This document shows, one piece after another, positions 31,713 to 41,310 of a stretch of DNA of 64,000 bases; within the stretch, counting starts at the first letter, position 1, and every line of letters begins with the position of its first letter. Both the position numbers and the translations under genes were made by a program. The notes under the pieces were generated by a model. The model did not search any database. It worked only from the letters and a program-made list of their open reading frames with translations, and was not told where the DNA came from. This DNA comes from Flavobacterium psychrotrophum (GTDB lineage Bacteria; Bacteroidota; Bacteroidia; Flavobacteriales; Flavobacteriaceae). The stretch is taken from positions 4,588,001 to 4,652,000 of the forward strand of contig NZ_CP031557.1 of the NCBI RefSeq assembly GCF_003403075.1, given 5' to 3'.

Positions 31713-33593
31713 TTACACATTCCATCGTATAAAATTTCTTGCATAAAGTCCTTCCGGACCAAAACCTTCTTTGACCTCTGCCGGTATCATGTTGAAAAAT
31801 TCGGCTGTTGAAGCAATGCCCTTTACATATATCCAGTCTGCGGTATTTAAGCCCTGGTTGTTTACATAAGTGGCGCTGCTAAAATTGTTTATGCGGTTAT
31901 TGCCTATGCGTCCACTAAATTTTGCCCACGGCTGGTCTGGGTTAATAAGTTTCTCGTTGTCGTCGAGCCCCACAGGTATAAGTTGGTTTTCAGATAGGTA
32001 TGGAGTCCATTCTGTACCCGCTTTTTTACTAACCAGGTCTATAATATTTACCGGTACGCCTTTCGCCTCCCACGTGGTTATCCAGTCGGGGTCATTTAAT
32101 TTTAGCGCGTTGTATGATGCATGGCCATTTTTTGCAACCCTTACCACAGGGTGATTACCCTCGGTTTCATATTCTCCGGGAGAAAAACGTGTTGTTATAC
32201 TGCCGTGTTCGGCAAAGCCTACATTTACTACATTTTCGCAATCGGGAGTTAGAGTTACCTCGATCCACTCCAGGTCGCCCTGATGAATACCATAATTACT
32301 AATGATACAGGTAAAATTGCTGCCAGCCCTTAACGCTCTCACCGTTTGAGGCCCCTGGTAGGCGTATAGAAAAATGTAGGTAAGCACTATGTTGTAATCT
32401 ACCCTTCGTACTGTGTAATACATTGGTGCAGAAATATTGACGCCATTAGCCTGACCCCTAAATGCGGTAGGCAATATTTCAAGGTAATATTCTTTTCCGT
32501 TATAGGTTGCAAGGTCCTGTTGTGTAGGTCTTGAAATACCCGTCCAGGCGCTGTAAAGCATAATGCCATCATTATTGCCACCATCTGCGGTAATTACATA
32601 AATGTTGTTATTGGCAATTACTGCCTGAGGCGACCCGTTTCCGTTGATGCCGGTATACCCTTCCTCTGTCCAGGTAACACCGTCGTTTGTAGAGCAATAC
32701 ATAATGCCGTTGCCTTCATGATCCCTGTAGAACAAGTGCAGTTGGTTCTGGTCTGCTACAAGGCATGGACCATCGCTGGTTTTTGTATTGCCAACATGAA
32801 AACTTGCAGCTTGTTGCCATTTAACGGCATCGGGAGATGTAATGTGCATTATGCCATTACCACCGCCATCGCGAAACATAATGTGGTAGGCACCTTTAAA
32901 CCATGCAATGGTAGGCGACATGCCCCTGCCGGTAGTAAACTGTGTATACTGGCCTTTAAAATCGGCTCTGCGGGGTTCTGCCTTATCAGTAAAAGCAAGC
33001 ATAATGCCGCTACCTCCACCGTCTACGGTAGTAACAAAAAGACGGTTGTTAGCAATAAGGGCATGAGGCACACCATCGCCGTTAATACCTATATATTCCT
33101 GAGGTGACCAGTTTTCGCCGTCGTTAGAATAACGGTGCATTATGCCATTACCATCAATATCGCGGTAAAAAAGATGCAGTTTATCTTTATAGGCAATAAC
33201 ACTTGGCCCGCTGCTGGTTCTTGTATCTGCAACATGAAAATATTTTGCCTGTTTCCAGTTTACAGCATCGGTAGAGATAATGTGCATGATTCCATTTCCT
33301 CCATGATCCTGAAACATGATGTGGTAAGCACCTTTAAACCAGTCCATGCTTGGTGTCACTCCTTTGTTTGTCCTGTAGGGCGGATGGGTTACTGCCCCGC
33401 GTTTCCTTAAAATACTTTTATCAAGTATAAAGTCAATAGAGCAGGGAAGGTAGCGCTCTTCAGATCCTGCATCGGCATCTTTGTAAAAAGTAACTTTTGG
33501 CGCAAATTTAAGTGCCAGGTCATGAAAGGCATAAGCGGCAGATTGCAGCGTGTTATCTGCCGGGCTTGTTTGGGTAGTAGATGTTTGTTCCAT
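31713..33593 (-). CDS. Vps62-like protein interrupted by beta-propeller-type repeats
   Basis: The 626-residue protein has no signal peptide. Residues about 28-60 (LKFAPKVTFYKDADAG, YLPCSIDFIL) and the C-terminal portion from about 365 (TYIFLYAYQGPQ, GDLEWIEVTLTPDCENVVNVGFAEHGS, HPVVRVAKNGHASY) resemble the two parts of the Vps62 family. Between them are two tandem copies of a block of about 130 residues, each with repeated GNGIMH, HLFYRD and GINGDG motifs, like BNR or propeller blades. Vps62-like bacterial proteins have no settled function. The insertion of a propeller in the middle is inferred from motif order. Confidence 0.6.
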   Translation of the reverse strand: MEQTSTTQTSPADNTLQSAAYAFHDLALKFAPKVTFYKDADAGSEERYLPCSIDFILDKSILRKRGAVTHPPYRTNKGVTPSMDWFKGAYHIMFQDHGGNGIMHIISTDAVNWKQAKYFHVADTRTSSGPSVIAYKDKLHLFYRDIDGNGIMHRYSNDGENWSPQEYIGINGDGVPHALIANNRLFVTTVDGGGSGIMLAFTDKAEPRRADFKGQYTQFTTGRGMSPTIAWFKGAYHIMFRDGGGNGIMHITSPDAVKWQQAASFHVGNTKTSDGPCLVADQNQLHLFYRDHEGNGIMYCSTNDGVTWTEEGYTGINGNGSPQAVIANNNIYVITADGGNNDGIMLYSAWTGISRPTQQDLATYNGKEYYLEILPTAFRGQANGVNISAPMYYTVRRVDYNIVLTYIFLYAYQGPQTVRALRAGSNFTCIISNYGIHQGDLEWIEVTLTPDCENVVNVGFAEHGSITTRFSPGEYETEGNHPVVRVAKNGHASYNALKLNDPDWITTWEAKGVPVNIIDLVSKKAGTEWTPYLSENQLIPVGLDDNEKLINPDQPWAKFSGRIGNNRINNFSSATYVNNQGLNTADWIYVKGIASTAEFFNMIPAEVKEGFGPEGLYARNFIRWNV

Positions 33594-33722
33594 AATGTAA
33601 GATGTATGATTAGTAATTATTTATACATACAAGGTTACACCGATTCAAACTTGTAGTTTAAGGTAGAAACACCTGATTTTTGAAAACATAAATGTAAAGT
33701 ATTGAAAAACAAATATTTATAT

Positions 33723-33758
33723 TTTAAATAAAAAAGCCTTCCCTGATAGAGGAAGGCT
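33723..33758 (-). terminator. Rho-independent terminator after the saccharopine dehydrogenase-like gene
   Basis: An 8-bp stem (33735-33742 with 33751-33758) is followed on the minus strand by a long T-rich run. Confidence 0.8.
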
Positions 33759-33783
33759 GTAAGGTGCTGAAGCTTTGGCTTTT

Positions 33784-35154
33784 TTAGCTCGCCACGTTTT
33801 GCGGGTTGTAGCCCATATATGGCATATGCTTTTCGTTAAAAATAATGCCGTAGGTTTCCAGTTCTTCAAGTATAGGAGTGTAAACCTCTCGTGTAATGGG
33901 TAGCTGTACCCCCGGCGTAGTTATTTTACCATTTAGTATTTGCAGGGCTGCAATAGCAACAGGCAGGCCAACGGTTTTAGCCATAGCGGTATAGGTTTGG
34001 TTTTCGCCAATACAAACCATGGTGCTGTCTATCTGTTCTTTTTTGCCGTTAAGTTCATAGCCAAATTTATGGTACATCACGATCATGTCTTTATCTTCCT
34101 GATCCAGCGTCCATTTATCGCCCAGTATTTTTTCCAGTATCTGTGCCGGGGTAGCATTGTGCAGCCCAACAATCTTATTCGGGTTAAAAAGATCCAGCTC
34201 CTGTAATTTATCCCATTGGATGTCGTCTTGGTCTATCTTTAGTATATGGCGCAGTTTTAGTTCTACCGAATCTGTAGGGTGGTACGGTAAAAAGGAATTG
34301 GTAAAGTCGCGGTAGCTCATGTTTTCACTATTTTCCATAGTATAACTGTCATCTGTCATACCCAGGGTAACAAACATATTCCATGATTTAGAATAGCCTA
34401 CACGGCGCAGGGTACCACGGTATAGCGTAAGGGCATTGTCAAGGCCATAAACGCTGCGGTACTTAAGCGAGTCGCGGTTAGCGTAGCCTTCAAAACGGCC
34501 GTAACCCTCTACCTCCATAAACTCGGTACGGCGAAACAGTTTATTGTACGGAATGTATTTGTAGGTACCTTCCTGTATAAATTTTGCCGCGCCGCCCTGT
34601 CCTGCCAGCACTACATTGCGCGGATTCCAGGTAAACTTGTAGTTCCACAGGTTGTTATCACTTTCGGGCGCTACCAGGCCACCGCAAAACGATTCGAATA
34701 ATAATACTTTACCACCTTTATCGCGAATGTCATCAATAACCTTCATGGCGCTCATGTGGTCTATGCCGGGATCGAGTCCGCATTCGTTCATAAATACCAG
34801 TCCGGCTTCTTTTACCTGCGTGTCAAGATCTGCCATTGCAGGGCTTATGTATGATGCGGTAACCATGTGTTTTTTGTAGGTTATGCAGTCTTTAGCAACT
34901 TCAAAATGCAGGTGCGCAGGCAGCATGCTTATTACAATGTCTGCACGGCTTATTTCGTCATGGCGTTGCTGTTCATTAAATATATCAAAGGCAATAGCCC
35001 TGGCATTAGGGTGGCCGTTAGTTTTGCGTGCGGCCAGCTCAGCAGAAAGGTCGCCTATGGTAATGTGCAGGTTTTCAGGAGCTGATTTTTCTAACAGGTA
35101 GTCTATGAGGTATGTTGCCGATCGTCCTGCGCCGATAATTAGTATATTTCGCAT
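33784..35154 (-). CDS. Saccharopine dehydrogenase-like oxidoreductase
   Basis: The 456-residue protein has an N-terminal Rossmann motif (ILIIGAGRSATYLIDYLLE) and the layout of saccharopine dehydrogenase-like proteins with an additional C-terminal domain. NECGLDPGIDHMSAMKVIDDI, near residue 125, is a typical central stretch. Family members act in lysine or polyamine metabolism; the actual substrate here is unknown. A terminator follows. The gene is divergent from the DUF423 gene. Confidence 0.85.
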   Translation of the reverse strand: MRNILIIGAGRSATYLIDYLLEKSAPENLHITIGDLSAELAARKTNGHPNARAIAFDIFNEQQRHDEISRADIVISMLPAHLHFEVAKDCITYKKHMVTASYISPAMADLDTQVKEAGLVFMNECGLDPGIDHMSAMKVIDDIRDKGGKVLLFESFCGGLVAPESDNNLWNYKFTWNPRNVVLAGQGGAAKFIQEGTYKYIPYNKLFRRTEFMEVEGYGRFEGYANRDSLKYRSVYGLDNALTLYRGTLRRVGYSKSWNMFVTLGMTDDSYTMENSENMSYRDFTNSFLPYHPTDSVELKLRHILKIDQDDIQWDKLQELDLFNPNKIVGLHNATPAQILEKILGDKWTLDQEDKDMIVMYHKFGYELNGKKEQIDSTMVCIGENQTYTAMAKTVGLPVAIAALQILNGKITTPGVQLPITREVYTPILEELETYGIIFNEKHMPYMGYNPQNVAS

Positions 35155-35219
35155 TTCAGAGTAGTTGTTTTTTGTAACACGAAAGTAATAAAATGTTATA
35201 TCTGGAGGAAGTTTTTTTA

Positions 35220-35249
35220 TTGTTAAATCTTCAGAAGTTGTTAACTTTA
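35220..35249 (+). promoter_or_regulatory. Flavobacterium-type promoter for the DUF423 gene
   Basis: TTG (35220-35222), a 19-base spacer and TAACTTTA (35242-35249) match the -33/-7 consensus TTG-N17-23-TAnnTTTG. It is followed by an ATG at 35270. It is the most complete promoter of this type that I noticed in the window. Confidence 0.65.
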
Positions 35250-35269
35250 CGTCATTAATTTTACATAAA

Positions 35270-35653
35270 ATGGAAAAGAAGATAGTTACGACTGCGGCAT
35301 TTTTAGGTTTTACAGGAATTATACTGGGCGCGTTTGGTGCACACGGGCTTAAGAAAATCGTGGAGCCGGAATCTGTTCTTGTATTCGAAACCGGAGTACG
35401 CTATCAAATCTATCACGCGCTCTTCCTGCTCTTCATTGGCACTACTGCATTGCTTACAGAAAAAACCAAGAAACATATTTTTACATTAGTAATAATCGGA
35501 ACCTTGTTTTTTTCAGGATCCATCTATCTGTTGGCTGTAAATACCCTGCTTCCTTTTGATTTTGCTAAATTCGGATGGATCACTCCTATTGGAGGATTGT
35601 TACTTATATTAGCCTGGGGGTTGTTATTTTTGAATATAATTAAACGAAAATAA
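35270..35653 (+). CDS. DUF423 membrane protein
   Basis: The 127-residue protein has four hydrophobic segments and the DUF423 N-terminal pattern (FTGIILGAFGAHGLKKIVEP) with the later VRYQIYHALFLLF motif. The family is small, widespread and of unknown function. It is transcribed from its own promoter, between the saccharopine dehydrogenase-like gene and pckA. Confidence 0.9.
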   Translation: MEKKIVTTAAFLGFTGIILGAFGAHGLKKIVEPESVLVFETGVRYQIYHALFLLFIGTTALLTEKTKKHIFTLVIIGTLFFSGSIYLLAVNTLLPFDFAKFGWITPIGGLLLILAWGLLFLNIIKRK

Positions 35654-35693
35654 CGTTTCGCTCGTAATTTTTTACCAAGTAAAGGATTTTTGT

Positions 35694-35701
35694 TATCTTT
35701 G
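35694..35701 (+). promoter_or_regulatory. Promoter -7 element for pckA
   Basis: TATCTTTG is an exact TAnnTTTG match and lies 33 bases before the pckA ATG. A clear TTG at -33 is not present; TTT occurs there. Confidence 0.55.
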
Positions 35702-35734
35702 AGGCCTGAAATAACCCAAACACAGCCTTAAATT

Positions 35735-37336
35735 ATGGATAACTACGGCCTTTTTACGAAAACGATTGCGTTAGAAATCCCAGGAATTACTGGGGCTACA
35801 ATGAGGTACCAGCTTTCGCCGGAAGAACTTCACAACATTACCATTGAAAAAGGGCAGGGGGCAGAAACTGCTACCGGTGCACTAGCCATTAACACAGGAG
35901 CCTTTACAGGAAGGTCGCCTGAAGACCGATTTATTGTAAAAGATGCCATTACAGAAAACAATGTTTGGTGGGGAAAAGTAAACATACCTTTTGATACTGA
36001 TAAGTTTGATGCCTTGTATGATAAGGTTACAGCCTATCTTTCAGGTAAAGAGATTTATGTGCGAGACGGTTATGTTTGCGCAGATTCTAACTACAGGCTT
36101 AACGTAAGGAGCGTAACAGAATATGCGTGGAGCAACCTGTTTTGCTACAATATGTTTTTGAGGCCAAAGCAAGAGGAGTTAGAAAACTTTTCGGCAGACT
36201 GGCATGTAATATGCGCGCCGGGCTTTAAGGCTAACCCTGAGGTAGACGGTACACGCAGCACAAACTTTGCGATACTTAACTTTACCCGTAAAATTGCTCT
36301 TATAGGCGGTACAGGCTACACTGGCGAAATGAAGAAAGGTATTTTTAGTGCGCTTAATTTTATATTGCCGGTTTTTGAAGATACACTCCCTATGCACTGT
36401 AGTGCAAACGTGGGTAAGGATGGCGACACGGCCATATTCTTTGGCTTATCCGGTACCGGAAAAACCACGCTGAGTGCAGATCCTGCACGCAGGCTTATAG
36501 GTGACGACGAGCACGGCTGGACGCGTGAAAACTCGGTATTTAATTTTGAGGGCGGTTGCTATGCTAAAGCCATAAACCTGACCGATGAGCACGAACCTGA
36601 TATTTTCCGTGCCATAAAAAAAGGCGCTTTGCTCGAAAATATAGTGTTTAAACCGGGTACTAACGAGGTAGATTATGAAGATGTAAGTATTACGCCAAAT
36701 ACGCGCGTAAGCTACCCAATAGATTTTATAAATGATATACAGCCCGGATCTGTAGGGCATAACCCCAAAAATATATTCTTTTTAAGTGCCGACTCGTTTG
36801 GTATACTTCCTCCTATCAGTAAGCTTACACCGGCTCAGGCGGCTTACTGGTTTATATCTGGTTATACGGCTAAGGTAGCAGGTACAGAAGAAGGTGTTAA
36901 AGAGCCGCAGCCTAATTTTTCGGCTTGTTTTGGCGCACCTTTCATGCCGTTGCACCCTGCAAGTTATGCAGAGATGCTGATAGAAAAAATGAGGGATACC
37001 GGCGTAAATGTATGGCTTATAAATACCGGATGGACCGGAGGTGCTTACGGTACCGGCAGCAGGATGAAACTGCGCTATACCCGTAGCATGATAACAGCCG
37101 CGCTTAATGGCGAACTTGATGCTGTTGAATACATTGCAGAGCCTTACTTTGGATTAAAGGTGCCGCAAAGTTGCCCAAATGTGCCTGATGAGGTTTTAAA
37201 CCCAAGGGATACATGGAATGATAAAGAAGCCTATGATGAAAAAGCTAAAGAATTAGCGCATAACTTCAGGAAAAATTTTACTAAATTTGAGGAATTCTCA
37301 AATAACGAAATTATCGCCGGCGGTCCGCTGGCATAA
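35735..37336 (+). CDS. pckA: Phosphoenolpyruvate carboxykinase (ATP)
   Basis: PckA converts oxaloacetate and ATP to phosphoenolpyruvate, CO2 and ADP, the first committed step of gluconeogenesis. The 533-residue protein has the family motifs: TGRSPEDRFIVKD near residue 50, HCSANVGKDGDTAIFFGLSGTGKTTLSADP (P-loop near 237-247) and GDDEHGW with metal-binding acidic residues. Late NTGWTGGAYGTGSRMKL is also typical. Length and motifs identify the ATP-dependent form rather than the GTP form. It has its own promoter and terminator. Confidence 0.97.
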   Translation: MDNYGLFTKTIALEIPGITGATMRYQLSPEELHNITIEKGQGAETATGALAINTGAFTGRSPEDRFIVKDAITENNVWWGKVNIPFDTDKFDALYDKVTAYLSGKEIYVRDGYVCADSNYRLNVRSVTEYAWSNLFCYNMFLRPKQEELENFSADWHVICAPGFKANPEVDGTRSTNFAILNFTRKIALIGGTGYTGEMKKGIFSALNFILPVFEDTLPMHCSANVGKDGDTAIFFGLSGTGKTTLSADPARRLIGDDEHGWTRENSVFNFEGGCYAKAINLTDEHEPDIFRAIKKGALLENIVFKPGTNEVDYEDVSITPNTRVSYPIDFINDIQPGSVGHNPKNIFFLSADSFGILPPISKLTPAQAAYWFISGYTAKVAGTEEGVKEPQPNFSACFGAPFMPLHPASYAEMLIEKMRDTGVNVWLINTGWTGGAYGTGSRMKLRYTRSMITAALNGELDAVEYIAEPYFGLKVPQSCPNVPDEVLNPRDTWNDKEAYDEKAKELAHNFRKNFTKFEEFSNNEIIAGGPLA

Positions 37337-37368
37337 TTGTGGATTTTAGAATAGATGTTTTTGGAAAG

Positions 37369-37397
37369 GCTGCCCGGGGACGGGCAGCTATTTTTTA
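37369..37397 (+). terminator. Rho-independent terminator after pckA
   Basis: An 8-bp GC-rich stem (37369-37376 with 37381-37388) with a GGGA loop, then a T-run. Confidence 0.85.
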
Positions 37398-37455
37398 TTA
37401 AAGTAGTATATTCGCTTTTAAAACAATCCGATTTTTACCTTTGGATTTAAACTTT

Positions 37456-37731
37456 ATGTGTAAACAAACCAATAATCAATTTCTGGTGAAAATAGAAAAG
37501 TATGTTGATATTGTATTAGGTTTAGGGTTCTTAGCAGTACTTCCTATGAATCTTATTGAAAATGATACAATTCAGATTATTATTGCTGCCTTAATGTTGA
37601 TTTTTTTGGTTCCTGCGTTAATCATGAAGGCATGGCTAAATAAGGATAACAGTAATTTTAATTATCCTATTATCCCCTTGCTTTTACTGTCAGTTGTCTT
37701 ATTCATCGCAGTAACTTACTTTACTTTGTAA
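37456..37731 (+). CDS. Small membrane protein of unknown function
   Basis: From ATG 37456 the protein has 91 residues and three hydrophobic segments (about 17-34, 40-58 and 70-90). No family was recognised. A TTG at 37441 would add five residues and is less likely. The downstream region holds a dispersed repeat and not another gene. Confidence 0.55.
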   Translation: MCKQTNNQFLVKIEKYVDIVLGLGFLAVLPMNLIENDTIQIIIAALMLIFLVPALIMKAWLNKDNSNFNYPIIPLLLLSVVLFIAVTYFTL

Positions 37732-37751
37732 AAAAGAGGTTTTCCCAAATG

Positions 37752-37832
37752 TGTCATTCTGAACGTAATGAAATGGAGTGAAGAATCTCAATTGACTAAT
37801 TTACATAAGATACTTCCTTCGTCAGGATGACA
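37752..37832. repeat. Dispersed imperfect palindromic repeat
   Basis: The 81-bp element has imperfect inverted ends: TGTCATTCTGAACG on the left and CGTCAGGATGACA on the right. Between them is GAAGAATCTCA. I recognise this style as a common intergenic repeat in Flavobacteriaceae. It lies between two convergent genes and has no coding potential. Confidence 0.6.
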
Positions 37833-37865
37833 AAAATGCTTATCAGATTAACAACGCTTTTAAGT

Positions 37866-38273
37866 TTACTTCACTAAAACCCCGTCTTTAAATATAACAG
37901 GAAGTTCAGTCACGTTGTCTTCATTAATGCTGCCGGCTTTAAATACAAACTTTTTGTCATACAGCTTGTTGCCTATAAAAAAGGTAACCATAAACACATT
38001 GTTAAGTGCCAGTACACTTCCTTCTATCATTTCTATTTTAGTAGCTGTATCCGGTGCTACCTCTGCATAATCGTGGCGCAGGCTGCTGGTTTTTCGCTCT
38101 TCATCATTTATAAGGCCGTGGGCGCTACTTACTACAATGGCAGTTTCCAGTTTTTCGTTACTGTCGTTAATAAGGTAGGCATACCAGGTTTTTTCCATAA
38201 AATCGTCGTTCCATTCCTGCATTGCAGCTACATAAACGTTCTCAACCTGTGGTATAATAATGTCTTTTTTCAT
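37866..38273 (-). CDS. Conserved hypothetical protein
   Basis: The 135-residue protein has no signal peptide, membrane segment or cysteine motif. It begins with IIPQVENVYVAAMQEWNDDF and has a mixed alpha/beta pattern. I believe similar proteins occur in Flavobacteriia, sometimes mislabelled as phenylalanyl-tRNA synthetase subunits, but I cannot assign a function. It is transcribed towards the repeat at 37752, with no clear terminator. Confidence 0.6.
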   Translation of the reverse strand: MKKDIIIPQVENVYVAAMQEWNDDFMEKTWYAYLINDSNEKLETAIVVSSAHGLINDEERKTSSLRHDYAEVAPDTATKIEMIEGSVLALNNVFMVTFFIGNKLYDKKFVFKAGSINEDNVTELPVIFKDGVLVK

Positions 38274-38414
38274 ATCTGTAAATGTTTTACCTAAACGGTG
38301 CGCAAAGCTATATCATTTTAAGAAACCACAAAACGGCTTAATCAACTTTGTGAAACCGTTGTGAACCTTATGCGCTGATTTTTTCTAACTTTAAGATACA
38401 AAAAATAATGAGTC

Positions 38415-38915
38415 ATGAAAAATTTACTTGTCATTTGCCTTATGGCTGCACTAACTGTGGCTACGGGCTGTAAAAAAGAAAATGAAAAAACAACGATAGA
38501 GCAACAGGAACAAGGCACACTGCCAGGCTCTAAGCTGGATACTGTTCCTCCTGCTGAATTAGATACGATAACGGTAGACAGCGTGGCGGCAACAACTAAT
38601 AATGCCGGCTGGTATGGCAGCTACAGCGGAAGCCTGCCTTGTGGCGACTGCAAGGGCATACTGACAAAACTCACCCTAAATGCTGATAATACCTATGCTC
38701 TTTCATCGCAATACCTGGGTAAGGAAGCAAAGCCACATATATATAAGGGTACTTATAATCTTGACGATAAAAAGATCGTAACGCTGGATGCAGAGGGCGA
38801 CCACCTCAAGTTTCAGGTTAAGACTGAAGATGAAATGCTTGTAAAGCTTGATAAATTTGGCGCACCGGAACAAGGTAGCCCTGCGGCAAGATATTTTTTG
38901 CATAAAACAATATAG
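38415..38915 (+). CDS. NlpE-like copper resistance lipoprotein
   Basis: The 166-residue protein has a lipoprotein signal (VATGC, Cys near residue 19) and a linker rich in Glu/Thr/Pro. The NlpE N-terminal domain follows, with the typical GSYSGSLPCGDCKGI motif and LTLNADNTYALSSQYLG. In enterobacteria NlpE activates the Cpx response on surface contact and copper stress; no Cpx system is adjacent, so only the fold is claimed. A possible -7 element TAACTTTA is at 38386. Confidence 0.85.
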   Translation: MKNLLVICLMAALTVATGCKKENEKTTIEQQEQGTLPGSKLDTVPPAELDTITVDSVAATTNNAGWYGSYSGSLPCGDCKGILTKLTLNADNTYALSSQYLGKEAKPHIYKGTYNLDDKKIVTLDAEGDHLKFQVKTEDEMLVKLDKFGAPEQGSPAARYFLHKTI

Positions 38916-39069
38916 TTCCTCATCAAAAAAACACAAGTAGGTGCGTGTTCTGTTAAATTATTTTAACAGGAATTTGAGTATATTTACACATCTTTTTAGA
39001 TTTGAGAATATCCTTAATACCTTCTCTTAATGTATTATATATACATTTGAGGGGGCAATATTACTGCGC

Positions 39070-41310
39070 ATGATACGCCTGCTACTGCTTTTATCCACCA
39101 TTTTTTTTAGCCTGGGTTCATCTGCCCAAAGTACTGGTGCGCTTAGAAATAAGCTTTTATCGGCAAAAGGCGAAAAACAAAAAATAGCTGTTTTAAACCA
39201 GCTGGCTGAAGTATATCTTGATCCGTATCACCCGGCTGTAAAAGCGGCTGACAGTGCTTTTTATTTTGCCGATGAAGCATTAAAACACAGTGTTGTACTT
39301 AAAGATAACTATGCCGTTAGCCATAGTAAAGTACTGCTTGCGCGATCTTATAATCAACTAGGGCAAAAAAGCAAGGCTACCACTTTTGCGAAAGAAGCGC
39401 TGGAACTGGCTACTGCAAAAAATTTTCAGGATGCAAGGGGTGAAGCGCTCGAAGAACTTTACAACCAGCTGAATTTTTATGATGAACTGGAACAAAAAAC
39501 GACCTATCTGGAGCAGGCGCTGGAAGCCTACGGAAAAAAAAGCACCAAAAAGCAGCTTGCAAACATCCTTACCCTGGCATCAGACCATTATAATTATGTA
39601 GGCAACAATGTTAAGGCAATAGAACTGGGCGAGCGTTCGCTTGCTATATATAAAACCATATCCGGGGCAAGCCTTACCAATACCTATCGTGTGCTTGGTA
39701 ACAACTACTTTACGGCAGGGCTTAACAAAAAGGCGATTGAGTACTTTTTGCAGGCTGCCCGTTATGGAGAAGAACTTAACCGCGAACATGAGTTACTGAG
39801 TTATACCTATAATCAGCTCGCAATTATATACAGTCAGTTAAGCGATGACCAGCTTTGCCTTAAATACCTGTATAAATCGTTGCATGAAGCTACGGTAATT
39901 AATGATAAGCAGGCCATATACACAGCACTTAACAACATTTCCGGGTTATTGGTAAAGCTTAAAAAATACAAGGAGAGCGAATCGGTACTGGCGCGAACCT
40001 CTTCAAGATACCCTCCTGAGCTTAAAATTGACAAGATTACACTACAGCTTTGCTTTCTGCATAATTATGTATTCCAAAAAGACTTTGCAAAAGCTGCACG
40101 GTATTGTAAAGCGTTACATGTACTGGCAGATAATTCTGGCAGTGAGCTTCCTGCACCGTTTATATACAACATGAACATTGCGTTTACGCGTTATTATCTG
40201 GGCATTAAAGATTTTGAAAAGGCACGCCTGTATCTTGACAGGATGAAGCCTTTTGCAGATAAAAGTGAGGGCTACAACCGCAAAAAAATGTTTTATATGC
40301 TGGCTTACCAAGTAGACTCTACCCAGGGTAATTACATAAAGGCCATAGAAAACCTTAATAAAGTGCGCGTTGCCGATGATTCTCTTTTTGATATCAGTAA
40401 GAACAACGAAATTTCCCGGTTGCAGATAGAATATGAAACCGAGAAAAAGGATAAGGATATATTGCTGAAAACGCAGAACATAAAACTACTGGGCAAAGAA
40501 ACCGAACTTCAAAAAAGCCGTACCAAAGATGCCCAGTTGATTCGAAACATATCGTTGGGGATAATTTTGCTTGTTGTTATATTTTTTATAATACTGTACC
40601 GTGCTTACAAAAGCAAGCAAAAAACAAATGAACTGCTGTACAGGCAACAAGCCGAAATTACAGATAAGAATAATATACTGAGCCATCTTGTAGATGAAAA
40701 GGAATGGCTTTTAAAAGAAGTACACCACAGGGTAAAGAATAACCTGCAAATTGTTATGAGCCTGCTCAACAGCCAGTCTGCCTACCTTAAAGACAAAGCA
40801 GCGGTAACGGCTATTAAAGACAGCCAGCGCCGTGTGCACGCCATGTCGCTCATTCACCAAAAGCTGTATCAGGCAGAGAATCTTTCGTCTATTAATATGA
40901 AAACGTATATCAGCGAACTGGTGTACTTTTTAAAAGATACGTTTGACGATGGTAATATTGATTTTATAACCAATGTTGACAATGTCGATTTTGATGTTTC
41001 TCAGGTGGTACCGGTAGGGCTTATACTAAATGAAGCCATTACCAACAGTGTAAAATATGCGTTTAAAGGTAAGGGCAGGGGCCAGATAAACATATCCTTT
41101 AAAAATATAGCGGCCGAATTGTATGAACTTCGCATTGCAGATAATGGTGGAGGGATTACTATTGATATAGAAGATACAGATTCCCTCGGCATGAACCTTA
41201 TCCGCGGACTGGGCCAGGACTTAAACGGCACTTTTGAGATGTATAATGAAGGCGGTGCGGTTATTAAGATAACCTTTACCCGCGATATGCATATAAAACC
41301 TGCTTCTTAA
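39070..41310 (+). CDS. TPR-containing sensor histidine kinase, HisKA_2 type
   Basis: The 746-residue protein has a signal peptide (residues 1-20) and a periplasmic region of TPR-like helical repeats to about residue 480. One transmembrane helix (LGIILLVVIFFIILY, about 492-510) follows, then a cytoplasmic kinase. The His box is EVHHRVKNNLQ (His552/His553), typical of HisKA_2 kinases. The ATPase domain has NEAITNSVKYA and DNGGGI. Such kinases often pair with LytTR-type response regulators, but none is next to it, so it is an orphan here. The input signal is unknown. Confidence 0.88.
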   Translation: MIRLLLLLSTIFFSLGSSAQSTGALRNKLLSAKGEKQKIAVLNQLAEVYLDPYHPAVKAADSAFYFADEALKHSVVLKDNYAVSHSKVLLARSYNQLGQKSKATTFAKEALELATAKNFQDARGEALEELYNQLNFYDELEQKTTYLEQALEAYGKKSTKKQLANILTLASDHYNYVGNNVKAIELGERSLAIYKTISGASLTNTYRVLGNNYFTAGLNKKAIEYFLQAARYGEELNREHELLSYTYNQLAIIYSQLSDDQLCLKYLYKSLHEATVINDKQAIYTALNNISGLLVKLKKYKESESVLARTSSRYPPELKIDKITLQLCFLHNYVFQKDFAKAARYCKALHVLADNSGSELPAPFIYNMNIAFTRYYLGIKDFEKARLYLDRMKPFADKSEGYNRKKMFYMLAYQVDSTQGNYIKAIENLNKVRVADDSLFDISKNNEISRLQIEYETEKKDKDILLKTQNIKLLGKETELQKSRTKDAQLIRNISLGIILLVVIFFIILYRAYKSKQKTNELLYRQQAEITDKNNILSHLVDEKEWLLKEVHHRVKNNLQIVMSLLNSQSAYLKDKAAVTAIKDSQRRVHAMSLIHQKLYQAENLSSINMKTYISELVYFLKDTFDDGNIDFITNVDNVDFDVSQVVPVGLILNEAITNSVKYAFKGKGRGQINISFKNIAAELYELRIADNGGGITIDIEDTDSLGMNLIRGLGQDLNGTFEMYNEGGAVIKITFTRDMHIKPAS

